A DNA stretch of 55,748 bases, taken from an uncultured Alphaproteobacteria bacterium (GTDB lineage: Bacteria > Pseudomonadota > Alphaproteobacteria > MPNO01 > UBA2964). Under the pieces are notes generated by a model. That model saw only the letters and a program-made list of their open reading frames with translations, was not told the origin of the DNA and made no database searches. How positions within the stretch are numbered: position 1 is the stretch's first letter; each line of letters starts with the position of its first letter. The translations under genes were made by a program, and so were the position numbers. Shown here piece by piece: positions 1 through 9,915 of this stretch. Location: positions 1-55,748 of the forward strand of contig CALIBP010000242.1 in assembly GCA_938048165.1 (NCBI GenBank), in the 5' to 3' direction.

Positions 1-318
1 TTCCTTATCCTTGCCGGGTTAATTCCGAAATTTGGCGCGCTGGTTGCCAGCATCCCGAATGCCGTCATCGGTGGAGCGGCGATCATCATGTTTGGCATGA
101 TTGTCAGTGCCGGTCTTAGCCTGCTGAGTGCTATCAACATAAACCGCCGTAATATGGTGATCATTGCGCTGTCGCTTGGTATCGGGCTTGGAATTGCCGC
201 AGTGCCGAAAGCGATTGGCATCTTTCCGGCAGATTTGAAACTGTTGTTGACGTCCGGGCTGTTTACGTCAGCTCTGGTCGCGATTGTCCTCAATATGGTT
301 CTGCCGGAAGAGGACTAA
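1..318 (+). CDS. Xanthine/uracil-type permease (NCS2 family), C-terminal part
   Basis: The reading frame is open from the first base, so the gene starts upstream and only the last 105 residues are present. The visible part has three hydrophobic segments and the NCS2-type stretch ending in GGAAIIMFGMIVSAG (from about base 76). NCS2 proteins are inner-membrane nucleobase:cation symporters, and the following purine-catabolic genes point to import of xanthine, urate or another oxidised purine. The exact substrate cannot be decided because the determinants in the upstream helices are missing. A strong hairpin follows the stop codon by 30 bases. Confidence 0.85.
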   Translation, partial: FLILAGLIPKFGALVASIPNAVIGGAAIIMFGMIVSAGLSLLSAININRRNMVIIALSLGIGLGIAAVPKAIGIFPADLKLLLTSGLFTSALVAIVLNMVLPEED

Positions 319-348
319 GCGTTTAATTCCAGTGTACTGGTACGTACG

Positions 349-372
349 AAAGGGCCCCTGCGGGGGCCCTTT
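349..372. terminator. Bidirectional intrinsic terminator
   Basis: A 10-bp perfect stem (AAAGGGCCCC, loop TGCG, GGGGCCCTTT) lies between the convergent ends of the permease gene (stop at 318) and the hydroxyisourate hydrolase gene (stop at 378). The A and T runs at both ends of the stem let it serve either strand, though the T tract is only three bases before a CTCGTT continuation. Confidence 0.85.
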
Positions 373-377
373 CTCGT

Positions 378-731
378 TCAACTGCCGCGATAGGTTGAAT
401 AGCTCCACGGGCTGGCGAGCAGAGGCACATGGTAATGGTCTTCGTCCGGGGCCATCGTGAAGCGTACCGGCACTGTATCAAGAAAGGGTGGTGCATCGGC
501 GTTGGTGTCGCGGTTTCTGAAATAATCACCAATATGAAAAACAAGTTCATAGACGCCGGGGATGCATTGATCACCGGCAAGAACTGGCGAGTCTGTACGG
601 CCGTCATCATTTGTCTTTAACGTCCGGAGTGTGACTCGCTTGTCTCCACTGACCTTGATAATCTCAATTGTTACGCCTGCTGCCGGGATGCCGTTTGCAG
701 TATCGAGAATATGGGTTGTTAAGCTCGCCAT
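378..731 (-). CDS. hiuH: 5-hydroxyisourate hydrolase (transthyretin-like)
   Basis: This 117-residue protein matches the HIUase family in length and motifs: N-terminal LTTHILDTANGIPA with His7, an Arg at 45 (NDDGR), the PPFLDTVPVRF stretch at 81-91, His99/His101, and the diagnostic C-terminal YRGS tetrapeptide at 114-117 that separates HIUases from true transthyretins. It hydrolyses 5-hydroxyisourate, the product of urate oxidase, to OHCU. It is the only purine-degradation gene of its block on the - strand, convergent with the permease and divergent from the allantoinase gene. No signal peptide is seen, so it should be cytoplasmic. Confidence 0.95.
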   Translation of the reverse strand: MASLTTHILDTANGIPAAGVTIEIIKVSGDKRVTLRTLKTNDDGRTDSPVLAGDQCIPGVYELVFHIGDYFRNRDTNADAPPFLDTVPVRFTMAPDEDHYHVPLLASPWSYSTYRGS

Positions 732-846
732 GGCTTTGAGGCCTCTTTTAGCAATTTAGTTTATGTCTTCTGCCTACCGTTAAACCCTTTCCGCGGCAAC
801 AGGCTTCGTTATGATTGGGAAAGGAATGAAAAACGGAATGCAGGTG

Positions 847-1761
847 ATGGCAGAAGACGAAAACTACCCGCGCGACATGATTGGTTATGGTCGTGAATCG
901 GTTGATCCCAAATGGCTTGGTGGCGCGCGGATCGCTGTGCAATTCGTGATCAATTACGAAGAAGGTGGCGAAAACAGCATTCTGCATGGTGACGCGGCGT
1001 CCGAGGCTTTCCTGTCAGAGATTATCGGTGCGGAAGCCTTTGAAAATGCCCGCCATATGAGCATGGAAAGTATCTATGAATATGGCAGCCGTGCGGGGTT
1101 CTGGCGGCTACATCGTCTGTTCACATCGCGCAACTTGCCGGTCACAGTGTTTGGTATTGCGATGGCCATGCAACGCAATCCGGACGCCGTTGCGGCAATG
1201 TTGGAGGCTGATTGGGAGATTGCCAGCCACGGGTTACGCTGGATCAACTATCAATTTATTGATGAAGCGACAGAGCGGGCACATTTGCAGGAAGCCGTCA
1301 GAGTTCATACCGCGCTGACCGGCGCGCATCCGGAAGGTTGGTATACCGGGCGCACGAGCCCGAGAACTCGTGATCTCATCGTCGAAGAAGGCGGATTTCT
1401 CTATGACGCCGACAGCTATGCCGACGATTTACCCTATTGGGATCGCAGCTATGACAAACCGCATCTGGTCGTACCTTATACGCTGGATGCCAATGACATG
1501 CGCTTTGCCACCAATCAGGGCTTCAATTCCGGTGATCAGTTTTATGCTTATCTTCGGGACAGTTTTGACTGTCTCTATGCGGAAGGAGCGGATAGGCCGA
1601 AGATGATGTCTATTGGACTACATTGTCGTCTTGCTGGTCGTCCGGGACGGTTTATGGGGCTCCAGAGATTTCTGGATCATATAGAAACACATGATAAGGT
1701 TTGGGTATGCCGCCGCGCTGACATCGCGCATCATTGGCATGATGTCCATCCCGCTAGCTGA
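847..1761 (+). CDS. puuE: Allantoinase PuuE (polysaccharide-deacetylase fold)
   Basis: The protein belongs to the PuuE group of the polysaccharide deacetylase superfamily, which opens the allantoin ring to allantoate without resembling the classical metal-dependent allantoinases. Visible family stretches are YPRDMIGYGRE near the start, AVQFVINYEEGGENSILHGD, SRAGFWRLHRLF, EIASHGLRWINYQ and the late GLHCRLAGRPGRFMGL. The ATG at 847 gives 304 residues, close to the family length, with GGA nine bases upstream; in-frame ATGs at 811, 826 and 838 would add up to 12 residues. It is followed after 29 bases by the pucG gene, so the two probably share a transcript. Confidence 0.93.
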   Translation: MAEDENYPRDMIGYGRESVDPKWLGGARIAVQFVINYEEGGENSILHGDAASEAFLSEIIGAEAFENARHMSMESIYEYGSRAGFWRLHRLFTSRNLPVTVFGIAMAMQRNPDAVAAMLEADWEIASHGLRWINYQFIDEATERAHLQEAVRVHTALTGAHPEGWYTGRTSPRTRDLIVEEGGFLYDADSYADDLPYWDRSYDKPHLVVPYTLDANDMRFATNQGFNSGDQFYAYLRDSFDCLYAEGADRPKMMSIGLHCRLAGRPGRFMGLQRFLDHIETHDKVWVCRRADIAHHWHDVHPAS

Positions 1762-1790
1762 GACCAGCGATAAAGAAACGATAGAAGAAA

Positions 1791-3041
1791 ATGACTGCGA
1801 ACAAGATATTTGAAGAGCTGAACCCGCCACCACGTCTGATGATGGGGCCGGGACCGGTCAATGTTGACCCGCGAGTCCTCAACGCCATGTCCATGCCATT
1901 ACTGGGGCAGTTCGACCCGGCCTTCACCGAATATATGGATGAGGTGATGGTTCTCTATCGGCAAATCTTTCAGACCGAAAATCGCTGGACATTCCTGATA
2001 GACGGGACGGCACGGGCTGCCATTGAAACCTTCATGGTTTCCACTATTGAACCAGGTGACAAGGTGCTGGTGCCGGTATTTGGACGTTTCGGACACTTGT
2101 TGACAGAAATCGCTGAACGCTGTGCCGCCGATGTTGAGATCATCGAAGTAGAATGGGGCGAAGTGTTTGAGCCGCAGCAGATAGAAGACGCCGTTAAACG
2201 TGTCCGACCAAAAATCGTTGCGATGTGTCAGGGCGATACCTCGACGACCGTTGCGCAGCCGCTGGCCGAGATTGGCGAGATTTGCGCGCGTTACGATGCA
2301 CTGTCCTATGTCGATGCGACGGCGAGCCTGGTTGGGATGGATCTGCCGGTGGATAATTGGAAGATCGATTGCGTGTCGGTCAGCCTCCAAAAATGTCTCG
2401 CGGGCCCCCCCGGTATTGCGCCGATCACCTTTAATGATCGTGTCGCTGAAATCGTAAATCGCCGCAAACATATCGAAAAAGGCATCCGTCCGGACGGGTT
2501 TGAAGCGGCAGGGGGACCAATGGTGTCGTCCAACTATTTCGATCTCGGGATGTTGATGGATTACTGGTCCGAAGCAAGGCTCAATCACCATACCGAAGCA
2601 ACCTCGATGCTTTATGCGGCGCGGGAATGCGCGCGGGTGGTGCTCAAGGAAGGCTTGCAACCCTGCTTTAACCGGCATGCTCTGGCAAGCAAGGCGATGG
2701 TTGCCGGGCTGGAAGGTCTCGGCCTAACGGTATTTGGCGATAAGTCCCACAAGATGCCGAATGTTACCGGAGTCTATATCCCCGATGGCATTGATGGCGA
2801 TGAAGGAGAGATGGTCAGGTCAGAAATGCTGCATGATTTCGGGATTGAAATCGGTACATCATTTGGGCCATTGCATGGCAAAATATGGCGTATCGGAGCG
2901 ATGGGCTACAATTGTCAGAAACATAATATTCTGACCTGTCTGGCGGCGCTTGAGGCGACTCTACGGCAACATAAGGTGAAAATGCCTGCCGGTGGTGGTG
3001 TCGATGCCGCACTGGCCGAATATCGCGCCGCGGGGCAGTAA
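1791..3041 (+). CDS. pucG: (S)-Ureidoglycine-glyoxylate aminotransferase
   Basis: A 416-residue fold-type I PLP aminotransferase of the alanine-glyoxylate/serine-pyruvate type. The N-terminal MMGPGPVNVDPRVL (17-30), the GDTSTT stretch (148-153), the cofactor Asp in VDATAS (about 175) and the Schiff-base lysine Lys201 in SLQKCLAGPPG are visible. PucG moves the amino group of ureidoglycine to glyoxylate, giving oxalurate and glycine. The assignment over other members of the family rests on context: PuuE just upstream and the oxalurate-processing AllFGH genes on the other strand. This reaction diverts ureidoglycine away from ureidoglycolate and is the branch point to oxamate. Confidence 0.88.
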   Translation: MTANKIFEELNPPPRLMMGPGPVNVDPRVLNAMSMPLLGQFDPAFTEYMDEVMVLYRQIFQTENRWTFLIDGTARAAIETFMVSTIEPGDKVLVPVFGRFGHLLTEIAERCAADVEIIEVEWGEVFEPQQIEDAVKRVRPKIVAMCQGDTSTTVAQPLAEIGEICARYDALSYVDATASLVGMDLPVDNWKIDCVSVSLQKCLAGPPGIAPITFNDRVAEIVNRRKHIEKGIRPDGFEAAGGPMVSSNYFDLGMLMDYWSEARLNHHTEATSMLYAARECARVVLKEGLQPCFNRHALASKAMVAGLEGLGLTVFGDKSHKMPNVTGVYIPDGIDGDEGEMVRSEMLHDFGIEIGTSFGPLHGKIWRIGAMGYNCQKHNILTCLAALEATLRQHKVKMPAGGGVDAALAEYRAAGQ

Positions 3042-3068
3042 ACAACAAGACGCTAAACAAGGGGTACA

Positions 3069-4463
3069 ATGCCAGTCCGGTTTCAGTTGAATGGCGTGTT
3101 AATCGAGGAGGATGATGTATCTCCGTCGATGACGGTGCTCGACTATCTGCGGGAGATGAAAGGCCTCAAAGGGACCAAGGAAGGCTGCGCAGAGGGAGAC
3201 TGTGGAGCCTGTACCATTGCCATCCAATCGGCATTGGGACGGGTGAAATCTGTAAATGCCTGTCTGATGTTGGTACCTCAACTTGATGGTATGAGTGTTA
3301 CGACCGTCGAAGGACTGTCCGGGCCAGACGAGGCTATTCACCCTGTTCAACAGGCAATAGTTGACCATCATGCAGCGCAATGTGGCTTCTGCACACCTGG
3401 CTTCGTAATGGCCCTGCACGCCTTTACGCAGACCGGCGAGGCCTTAACCTACGACTCTGTCCATGAAGCAATTGCGGGCAATCTTTGTCGTTGTACCGGA
3501 TATCGACCAATCGTTGATGCGGCCGTTTCATTAGGGTCTAAAGCGGAGAAATTGATTCCGCCCGCAATCGAACAGACTGACTATTATACCGATGGTAACG
3601 AGGATTTTTTCGCGCCACGAAGCCTGGATCAACTTGTTGCTCTTAAATCAGAGCATCCGGATGCCTTTATTCTGGCGGGTGGTACGGATCTTGGCATGCG
3701 GGCGAGCAAGGATCGCCAACCTTATGGTCAAGTTATTTCAACTGCCAATGTCATGGAACTAAACCAGATCGAACGCGATGAAAGTTCGGTCATGTTTGGT
3801 GCGGCGGTGAACTATACCCGGGCGCTTCCAATGCTGGAGGAGATTGCCCCGTCTTTTGCGCTGCTTGTTCGCCGAATTGGCTCGCGGCAAATCCGCAATC
3901 TTGGAACGATTGGTGGCAACATCTGCAATGCTTCCCCTATTGGGGATACGCCACCCTGTTTGATTGCACTCGATGCGGTGATGATTGCGCATGGCTCAAG
4001 CGGCCGACGCGAGATTTCTGCCGATGATTTCTTTACGGATTATCGAAAGACGGCTCTTGGGCCGGACGAAATTCTTGAAGCCATTCGCATACCGGTCCCG
4101 TCGCCTGATCTGATTTTCCGCGCCTATAAAGTTTCAAAACGGTTTGATCAGGACATTTCCGCCGTCGTTGGGGCTTATGCGCTCAAGATTGAAAATGGCA
4201 TTGTCGCTTCTGTTCGTATTGCGTTCGGTGGCATGGCGGCGACACCGGCACGGGCTCCTGCCTGTGAAGCAGCGTTGATGGGCCGATCGTGGTCCATGGA
4301 AACGGCTATGGTAGCAGGAGTTGCCCTTTCCGAAGACTTCACGCCGCTGACAGATTTCCGCGCCAGTCAGGATTATCGTACCCGGGTTGCTAGCAATCTC
4401 CTGCAGCGGCTCTATCTCGATACCACCCAGCCGGACGTGCCAGTAGAGGTGATGGCGTTATGA
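3069..4463 (+). CDS. xdhA: Xanthine dehydrogenase small subunit (2Fe-2S and FAD domains)
   Basis: A 464-residue fusion of a ferredoxin-like domain, a helical [2Fe-2S] domain and an FAD domain, as in bacterial XdhA. Cluster cysteines are visible: Cys40, Cys45, Cys48 and Cys65 for the plant-type cluster, and Cys105/Cys108 plus Cys140/Cys142 (QCGFC, NLCRC) for the second. The FAD domain begins near residue 185, with ILAGGTDLGMR, then RQIRNLGTIGGNICNASPIGD. It carries electrons from the molybdenum subunit to NAD+. An AAGGGG ribosome site precedes the ATG, and the stop overlaps the xdhB start by 4 bases (ATGA), which indicates translational coupling. Confidence 0.95.
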   Translation: MPVRFQLNGVLIEEDDVSPSMTVLDYLREMKGLKGTKEGCAEGDCGACTIAIQSALGRVKSVNACLMLVPQLDGMSVTTVEGLSGPDEAIHPVQQAIVDHHAAQCGFCTPGFVMALHAFTQTGEALTYDSVHEAIAGNLCRCTGYRPIVDAAVSLGSKAEKLIPPAIEQTDYYTDGNEDFFAPRSLDQLVALKSEHPDAFILAGGTDLGMRASKDRQPYGQVISTANVMELNQIERDESSVMFGAAVNYTRALPMLEEIAPSFALLVRRIGSRQIRNLGTIGGNICNASPIGDTPPCLIALDAVMIAHGSSGRREISADDFFTDYRKTALGPDEILEAIRIPVPSPDLIFRAYKVSKRFDQDISAVVGAYALKIENGIVASVRIAFGGMAATPARAPACEAALMGRSWSMETAMVAGVALSEDFTPLTDFRASQDYRTRVASNLLQRLYLDTTQPDVPVEVMAL

Positions 4464-6790
4464 GTACCGCTGACCGAATGGACCAGATTAAGGGCGCTGT
4501 CCACACAGCCGTCCGCCATGACAGTGCAGAAAATCATGTCACGGGACGATCTGTTTTTATCGATGATATGCCGAATGTGCCGGGCACGCTCCATGGGGCA
4601 TTGGTTAAAAGTCCTTATGCTCATGCGAGAATTCAATCGATTGATGTCAGTGCGGCGCGCGACCTGCCCGGTGTCCATGCCGTGCTCGTTGCTGCGGATA
4701 TTCCTGGTCGCAATGATGTCGCGCCGATTTTTGAAGGCGAACCGATCCTGGCTGAAGGGCTGGTTGAATATATCGGCCATCCGGTCGCGGCGATTGCGGC
4801 GGAAACCATGGATATTGCGCGTGCCGCAGAGGCGCTGGTCGTTATTGACTATGTCGAGCTTGAACCGGTCCTCAGTATCGACGATGCGTTAAACCGAAAA
4901 AGTTTTACCTCACCGCCACAGATCATGAGGCGTGGAAACTCCATCCAGGGCATGGCCGACGCACCGCATCAAATCTCCGGAGAAGTGCGCTGTGGCGGGC
5001 AGGATCATTTCTATCTCGAAACCCATATTGCTCTAGCGGTCCCGCAGGAAGATAACGACATGCTGGTTTATTCCTCGACCCAGCATCCAACCGAAGTTCA
5101 GCATGGTGTGGCGACGGTACTTGGCGTGCCAGTTAATGCGGTGACCACCGAGATACGCCGCATGGGGGGTGGCTTTGGTGGTAAGGAAAGCCAGTCGACA
5201 ATCATTGCGGCTCTGGCGGCTCTCATGGCGGCAAAGACCCGCAAACCAGTCAAGCTGCGCCTGTCGCGCGACGACGATATGGTTATAACCGGTAAGCGGC
5301 ATGATTTTCTGTTTCGATATCAGGTCGGGTTTGACGACAATGGCCGTATTGAGGGTATCGATATTCTGATGGCCTGCCGTGCTGGCAATGTCGCTGATTT
5401 ATCTTCGTCGGTTTTGATCCGCGCGTTATGCCATGCTGACAACGCATACTATTTGCCGAATGCGCATATTCACGGCTATCCGTGCAAAACCAATACGGTT
5501 TCCAATACCGGATTTCGCGGGTTTGGCGGGCCGCAGGGGATGGTCGCCATTGAAACAGTGATTGATCACATTGCTCGGGATTTGGGCAAAGACCCTGACG
5601 ATGTTCGCCGCGCGAACTTTTATGACAAGGCGGATCGCGATACGACCCATTATGGCCAGAAGGTCGAAGATAATATTATTATGGAAATGGTCGACAGCCT
5701 GTCCCGCGAGATTGACTATCCGGCTCGCAAAAAAGCAGTCGCTGCGTTTAATCAGGAAAATACTGTTCTAAAGAAGGGCATCGCTTTGATGCCGGTGAAG
5801 TTTGGCATCTCATTCAATCTACCCACACTCAATCAGGCCGGGGCGCTGGTCCATGTCTATACAGATGGCAGTGTTCATCTCAACCATGGGGGGACCGAGA
5901 TGGGGCAGGGGCTCTATATCAAGGTCGCTCAGGTCGTGGCCTCGACCTTTCAGATCGACATCGACCAGGTCAAAATTTCCTCGACCAATACCGCTAAAGT
6001 ACCGAATACGTCGGCAACAGCGGCATCGTCAGGCTCCGACCTTAACGGTATGGCGGCACATGATGCGGCGACCCAGATTAAAGCTCGCATGGCGGGGGTT
6101 GCGGCGGATCATTTTGAGGTCGAGGAAAGCGAGATCGAGTTTCGCAATAATCGGATTTATGCCCGCAATGACAGTATCAGCTTCGCAGAGCTTGCCCAGC
6201 TGACCTGGGAAAACCGGGTTTCGCTATCGGCAACCGGTTTTTACAGCACGCCCAAGATCGGCTGGGATAATGATACGATGACCGGTCGGCCATTTTATTA
6301 TTTTTCCTACGGTGCCTGCGTTTCTGAAGTGGTGATTGATACGCTGACGGGTGAGAACCGTGTCCTGCGTACTGATATTTTGCAGGATTGTGGTCGATCG
6401 TTAAATCCGGCGATTGATCTCGGCCAGATCGAAGGTGCCTTCGTCCAGGGCATGGGCTGGCTCACCATGGAGGAGCTGTGGTGGGACGAAAAGGGCGCGC
6501 TGCGGACGCATGGGCCTTCGACCTATAAAATTCCCGGAAGCCGGGACGTGCCGCCGGAATTTAATATTCACATTCTGGAGGATGCCCCCAATCGCGAACC
6601 GACAATTTTCCGATCCAAAGCGATTGGTGAACCACCGTTGATGTTGGCGTTGTCGGTCTGGCTCGCCTTGCGGGATGCGGTAGCGGCGGTAGGCGGGCCA
6701 CGATGCGTGCCAAATCTCGATACGCCAGCTACTGCTGAGGCTGTGCTTAGGGCCGTGGATGATGCGCGTTCTCGAGCGCATGGAGGATAG
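4460..6790 (+). CDS. xdhB: Xanthine dehydrogenase molybdopterin-binding subunit
   Basis: This 776-residue protein is the molybdenum cofactor subunit that hydroxylates hypoxanthine to xanthine and xanthine to urate. Family motifs are GGGFGGKESQ at 236-245, FRGFGGPQG in the second half of the sequence, and the catalytic glutamate Glu724 in KAIGEPPLMLAL near the C terminus. It lacks the AYRCSFR loop of CO dehydrogenases. It overlaps xdhA by 4 bases and is followed 11 bases later by uraD. The insertion chaperone XdhC, usually encoded next to xdhAB, is not in this window and must be elsewhere if the enzyme is active. Confidence 0.95.
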   Translation: MSTADRMDQIKGAVHTAVRHDSAENHVTGRSVFIDDMPNVPGTLHGALVKSPYAHARIQSIDVSAARDLPGVHAVLVAADIPGRNDVAPIFEGEPILAEGLVEYIGHPVAAIAAETMDIARAAEALVVIDYVELEPVLSIDDALNRKSFTSPPQIMRRGNSIQGMADAPHQISGEVRCGGQDHFYLETHIALAVPQEDNDMLVYSSTQHPTEVQHGVATVLGVPVNAVTTEIRRMGGGFGGKESQSTIIAALAALMAAKTRKPVKLRLSRDDDMVITGKRHDFLFRYQVGFDDNGRIEGIDILMACRAGNVADLSSSVLIRALCHADNAYYLPNAHIHGYPCKTNTVSNTGFRGFGGPQGMVAIETVIDHIARDLGKDPDDVRRANFYDKADRDTTHYGQKVEDNIIMEMVDSLSREIDYPARKKAVAAFNQENTVLKKGIALMPVKFGISFNLPTLNQAGALVHVYTDGSVHLNHGGTEMGQGLYIKVAQVVASTFQIDIDQVKISSTNTAKVPNTSATAASSGSDLNGMAAHDAATQIKARMAGVAADHFEVEESEIEFRNNRIYARNDSISFAELAQLTWENRVSLSATGFYSTPKIGWDNDTMTGRPFYYFSYGACVSEVVIDTLTGENRVLRTDILQDCGRSLNPAIDLGQIEGAFVQGMGWLTMEELWWDEKGALRTHGPSTYKIPGSRDVPPEFNIHILEDAPNREPTIFRSKAIGEPPLMLALSVWLALRDAVAAVGGPRCVPNLDTPATAEAVLRAVDDARSRAHGG

Positions 6791-6801
6791 TTACAGATAA
6801 T

Positions 6802-7311
6802 ATGGTTTCGCTTGTGGAGTTGAATAAGGGCGCGGACGCCGATTTTATCGCGGCGCTTGGCGATGTGTTTGAACATTCGCCCTGGCTGGTGGCCCGGACA
6901 GCTTCAGCGCGGCCGTTTGCGTCTCGGGATGCGTTGATTGATGCCTTGATGGCGGCGATGCGTGAGGCAGCCGAAGAGGAAAAACTTGCCTTGATACGGG
7001 CGCATCCTGATCTCGCTGGAAAGGCCGCTCGGGCGGGAGATTTGACGGATCATTCGCGGCACGAACAGGCGAGCGTTGGGCTCGACCGGTTGTCGGATGA
7101 GGAATATGACCGTTTCACGCTGCTGAATGACACCTATAAGGAAAGGTTCGGCTTCCCCTTTATCATTGCCGTCCTAGACCATACAAAGGACTCGATTTTG
7201 GCAGCCTTTGAAGAACGGCTTGAGGATGATCGCAGCAGCCAGATCGATGAAGCGATAAAAAATATCGGGCGCATTGTGAGTTTGCGGGTTCTCGGAACGG
7301 TTACGGAGTAG
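6802..7311 (+). CDS. uraD: 2-oxo-4-hydroxy-4-carboxy-5-ureidoimidazoline decarboxylase
   Basis: The 169-residue protein is a full-length OHCU decarboxylase. It has the conserved RAHPDLAGKA stretch with catalytic His68, the SRHEQASVGL motif around residues 85-94 and FGFPFI at 116-121. It decarboxylates OHCU, the HIUase product, stereospecifically to (S)-allantoin. It sits between xdhB and the urate oxidase gene (7 bases downstream) in what looks like one operon. No signal peptide or membrane segment is present, so it should act in the cytoplasm. Confidence 0.95.
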   Translation: MVSLVELNKGADADFIAALGDVFEHSPWLVARTASARPFASRDALIDALMAAMREAAEEEKLALIRAHPDLAGKAARAGDLTDHSRHEQASVGLDRLSDEEYDRFTLLNDTYKERFGFPFIIAVLDHTKDSILAAFEERLEDDRSSQIDEAIKNIGRIVSLRVLGTVTE

Positions 7312-7318
7312 CGAATTT

Positions 7319-8518
7319 ATGGAGACCATTCTTCTGGACTGGCTGGCGCTGATATTGCGCTGGACCCACATCATCGTTGGCATCGCCTGGATCGGGTCAT
7401 CGTTCTACTTTATGTGGCTGGATTCGCATCTTGAAGGGCCGACCGTGCCCGATGATGAAGTCGAAGGTCAACTCTGGATGGTTCATAGTGGCGGTTTCTA
7501 TAAGGTCGACAAGATCATGGTCGCGCCAAAGGTTATGCCCAGGAATTTGCACTGGTTTAAGTGGGAAGCCTGGTGGACCGGTGTTACCGGCGTCTTGCTC
7601 CTGGCTGTGGTTTATTACCTGGGATCTGCTGCCTTCCTGATAGATCCTGATGTTGCCGACATCACTAAATTAGAAGCGGTTGGTATCGGTATTGCGACGC
7701 TGGTCATCGGCTGGTTCCTCTATGACGGCATGTACATGTCAGAATGGGGAAATAAATATACGAAAATATCCAGCGCTATCGGGTTTGTCGGTCTTTGCGT
7801 TGTCGCTTTCGGATTAAGCCAGGTCCTGTCGGGTCGCGCGGCCTATGTTCATGTTGGCGCGCTGATCGGCATCATCATGGTGCTTAACGTTTGGATCAGG
7901 ATTATTCCCGGCCAGCATAATCTGGTAAATGCGCGCAAAATTGGCGAAGAGCCGGATCCCTCCTATGGCGTGCGGGCGAAGCAACGCTCGGTTCATAACA
8001 ACTATCTGACTTTGCCAATCGTCTTTGTGATGATCAGCAGCCATTACCCGATGACCTTTGGTCATGAACATAGCTGGGCAATTTTAATTGCCTTGTTCGT
8101 AATCGGCGCGCTGGTGCGGCACTGGTTCAATCTGCGCAATTCCGGGTCTGATGCCATCTGGCCAGTTCCACTGGCCATCATTGCGATCATCATGCTCGCC
8201 GGTTTCGTGTCAGTCCCCGGCTTTACGGGAGGTAAAGAGCAAGGCCTGACCAGAAAGGTGGGCTTTGCCGAGGTACAGGCGATTGTCAAAACCCGTTGTA
8301 CGGCTTGTCACTCTGCCCGTCCGACTTATCAGGGTATTGATAAGCCGCCAAAGAATATAAAACTTGAGACCGAAGCTGAGATCAGAAAACACGCGGCACA
8401 AATTCAAAAGACCACGGTGGCGACCAACACAATGCCATTGGGTAACGCGACTAAAATGTCCAAGGAGGAACGCTTGGCGATTGGTCAGTGGATTACCAGC
8501 GGTATGCCGGACAAGTGA
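7319..8518 (+). CDS. puuD: Membrane urate oxidase PuuD with C-terminal cytochrome c domain
   Basis: A 399-residue PuuD-type urate hydroxylase. The N-terminal two thirds contain about eight hydrophobic segments, starting with ILRWTHIIVGIAWIGSSFYF and including the conserved HSGGFYKVDK loop. The C-terminal part is a small cytochrome c domain with haem motif CTACH (Cys327, Cys330, His331) and probable axial Met372 in NTMPLGN. PuuD oxidises urate to 5-hydroxyisourate and passes electrons towards the respiratory chain rather than making peroxide as soluble uricase does. It follows uraD by 7 bases and converges on the guanine deaminase gene, 4 bases away, with no evident terminator between. Confidence 0.94.
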   Translation: METILLDWLALILRWTHIIVGIAWIGSSFYFMWLDSHLEGPTVPDDEVEGQLWMVHSGGFYKVDKIMVAPKVMPRNLHWFKWEAWWTGVTGVLLLAVVYYLGSAAFLIDPDVADITKLEAVGIGIATLVIGWFLYDGMYMSEWGNKYTKISSAIGFVGLCVVAFGLSQVLSGRAAYVHVGALIGIIMVLNVWIRIIPGQHNLVNARKIGEEPDPSYGVRAKQRSVHNNYLTLPIVFVMISSHYPMTFGHEHSWAILIALFVIGALVRHWFNLRNSGSDAIWPVPLAIIAIIMLAGFVSVPGFTGGKEQGLTRKVGFAEVQAIVKTRCTACHSARPTYQGIDKPPKNIKLETEAEIRKHAAQIQKTTVATNTMPLGNATKMSKEERLAIGQWITSGMPDK

Positions 8519-8522
8519 TCCG

Positions 8523-9854
8523 TCAGTCGCGTTGATAGGCCAGGTCGCCAGCGATATAGGTTGCGCGGATCGCCCGATCATCACCCATGGTCATCAAAAC
8601 GAAGAGCGTTTCTTCCAGACTGTCGGCGAACTGCATCCGGTAATCGATAATCGGTGTCGATTTGAGATCAATAATGGTGAGGTCAGCTTCACTACCGGAT
8701 TCCAGGGTTCCGATTTTGTCGTCGAGGCATAAAGCCCTGGCAGCACCAGCCGTTGCGAGATAGAGCGCTTGGCTGGCACTTAAATCAGCGCCAGCGAGAC
8801 GGGCGATCTGATAGGCAGCGCCCATGGTTTGCAACATTGAAAAGCTGGTGCCTGCGCCTAGGTCAGTTGCGAGACCTACGGCAACCGGCCGACTGGCCTC
8901 CTTGGCCTTTCCAATATTGAACAGACCACTGCCGAGGAATTGATTGGACGTCGGACAGTGGGCAAGGGCGGTTCCGGTGTCGTGGAACCGTAGCCATTCG
9001 TCATTGGTCAGATGAATGCCATGTCCGTAGATGCTGCGCGGACCAGTAAGACCAAAATGATCATAGACATCAAAATAGCCATTCCGATCTGTATATAACG
9101 TCTGGACCCAGTCAATTTCCTGTTGGGTTTCGGAAATGTGCGATTGCACATAGGTGCCCGAGTTTTCGCGCCATAGGGAGCCAGCGAGTTCCAATTGCTT
9201 TGGCGTCGATGACGCGGCAAACCGCGGCGTAATGGCGTAGAGCAAACGGCCTTTGCCATGCCACCGATCAATCAATCGTTTTGACTCGTCATAGCCAGTA
9301 TGGGCGGTGTCCCGCAGGGCATCGGGGGCGTTGCGATCCATTAGGACTTTACCCCCGATCATCCGCATGCTTCGGGAGTGCGCGCTTTCGAATAGGGCAT
9401 CGGCGGAGTGCTCATGAACCGTGCAAAAAACGGAGGCCGTTGTGGTGCCGTTGCGAAGCAGTTCATCACAGAAAATCTCCGCGCTTTTTGATGCGTGGGC
9501 ACGGTCGGCGAAGGCCTGTTCGGCGACGAAAGTATATTTGTCCAGCCAGTCAATTAGCGCCTCTCCTCCCGCACCAATAATCTGGGTTTGCGGATAGTGG
9601 ACGTGACAGTCGATAAAACCCGGCAGAATGAGGCTGTCGGGGTAGGTTGTTATCTCGATGTCGTCTGGCAATGTTGGCAGGAGAGTTTCGGTATCACCAA
9701 ATTCTGAGATGAGTCCGTCTTCCATAACCAGAATCCCGTCACGCTCATAGTGCATTACCGAATCTGCGGATTCCGAAAACGGGTCACCGGTAAAGGTCAG
9801 GGCGGCGCCACGAATGGCGGAACGGGTTGGACTGTTCATGTTGTTATTCTTCAT
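8523..9854 (-). CDS. guaD: Guanine deaminase
   Basis: A 443-residue amidohydrolase-superfamily protein. The metal site signature is visible as [14 protein letters not shown] with His84 and His86, followed by a [11 protein letters not shown] stretch and the late [16 protein letters not shown] that carries the metal Asp. The sequence around [18 protein letters not shown] is typical of guanine deaminase. The enzyme converts guanine to xanthine and ammonia and so feeds the xanthine dehydrogenase encoded beside it. The start at 9854 could instead be the ATG at 9839, which removes five residues; neither has a strong ribosome site. The gene is divergent from the phosphoribosyltransferase gene. Confidence 0.92.
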   Translation of the reverse strand: MKNNNMNSPTRSAIRGAALTFTGDPFSESADSVMHYERDGILVMEDGLISEFGDTETLLPTLPDDIEITTYPDSLILPGFIDCHVHYPQTQIIGAGGEALIDWLDKYTFVAEQAFADRAHASKSAEIFCDELLRNGTTTASVFCTVHEHSADALFESAHSRSMRMIGGKVLMDRNAPDALRDTAHTGYDESKRLIDRWHGKGRLLYAITPRFAASSTPKQLELAGSLWRENSGTYVQSHISETQQEIDWVQTLYTDRNGYFDVYDHFGLTGPRSIYGHGIHLTNDEWLRFHDTGTALAHCPTSNQFLGSGLFNIGKAKEASRPVAVGLATDLGAGTSFSMLQTMGAAYQIARLAGADLSASQALYLATAGAARALCLDDKIGTLESGSEADLTIIDLKSTPIIDYRMQFADSLEETLFVLMTMGDDRAIRATYIAGDLAYQRD

Positions 9855-9915
9855 GACGAATGGCGTTGTGCCAATGAATTCTTGTACGACGGTTGATCGC
9901 GACCAGCGAGCCGTA

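Noticed and set aside
1899-2678. 259-codon frame on the - strand inside pucG
   Set aside because: It lies wholly antisense to a well-supported aminotransferase gene and its His/Arg-rich sequence matches nothing.
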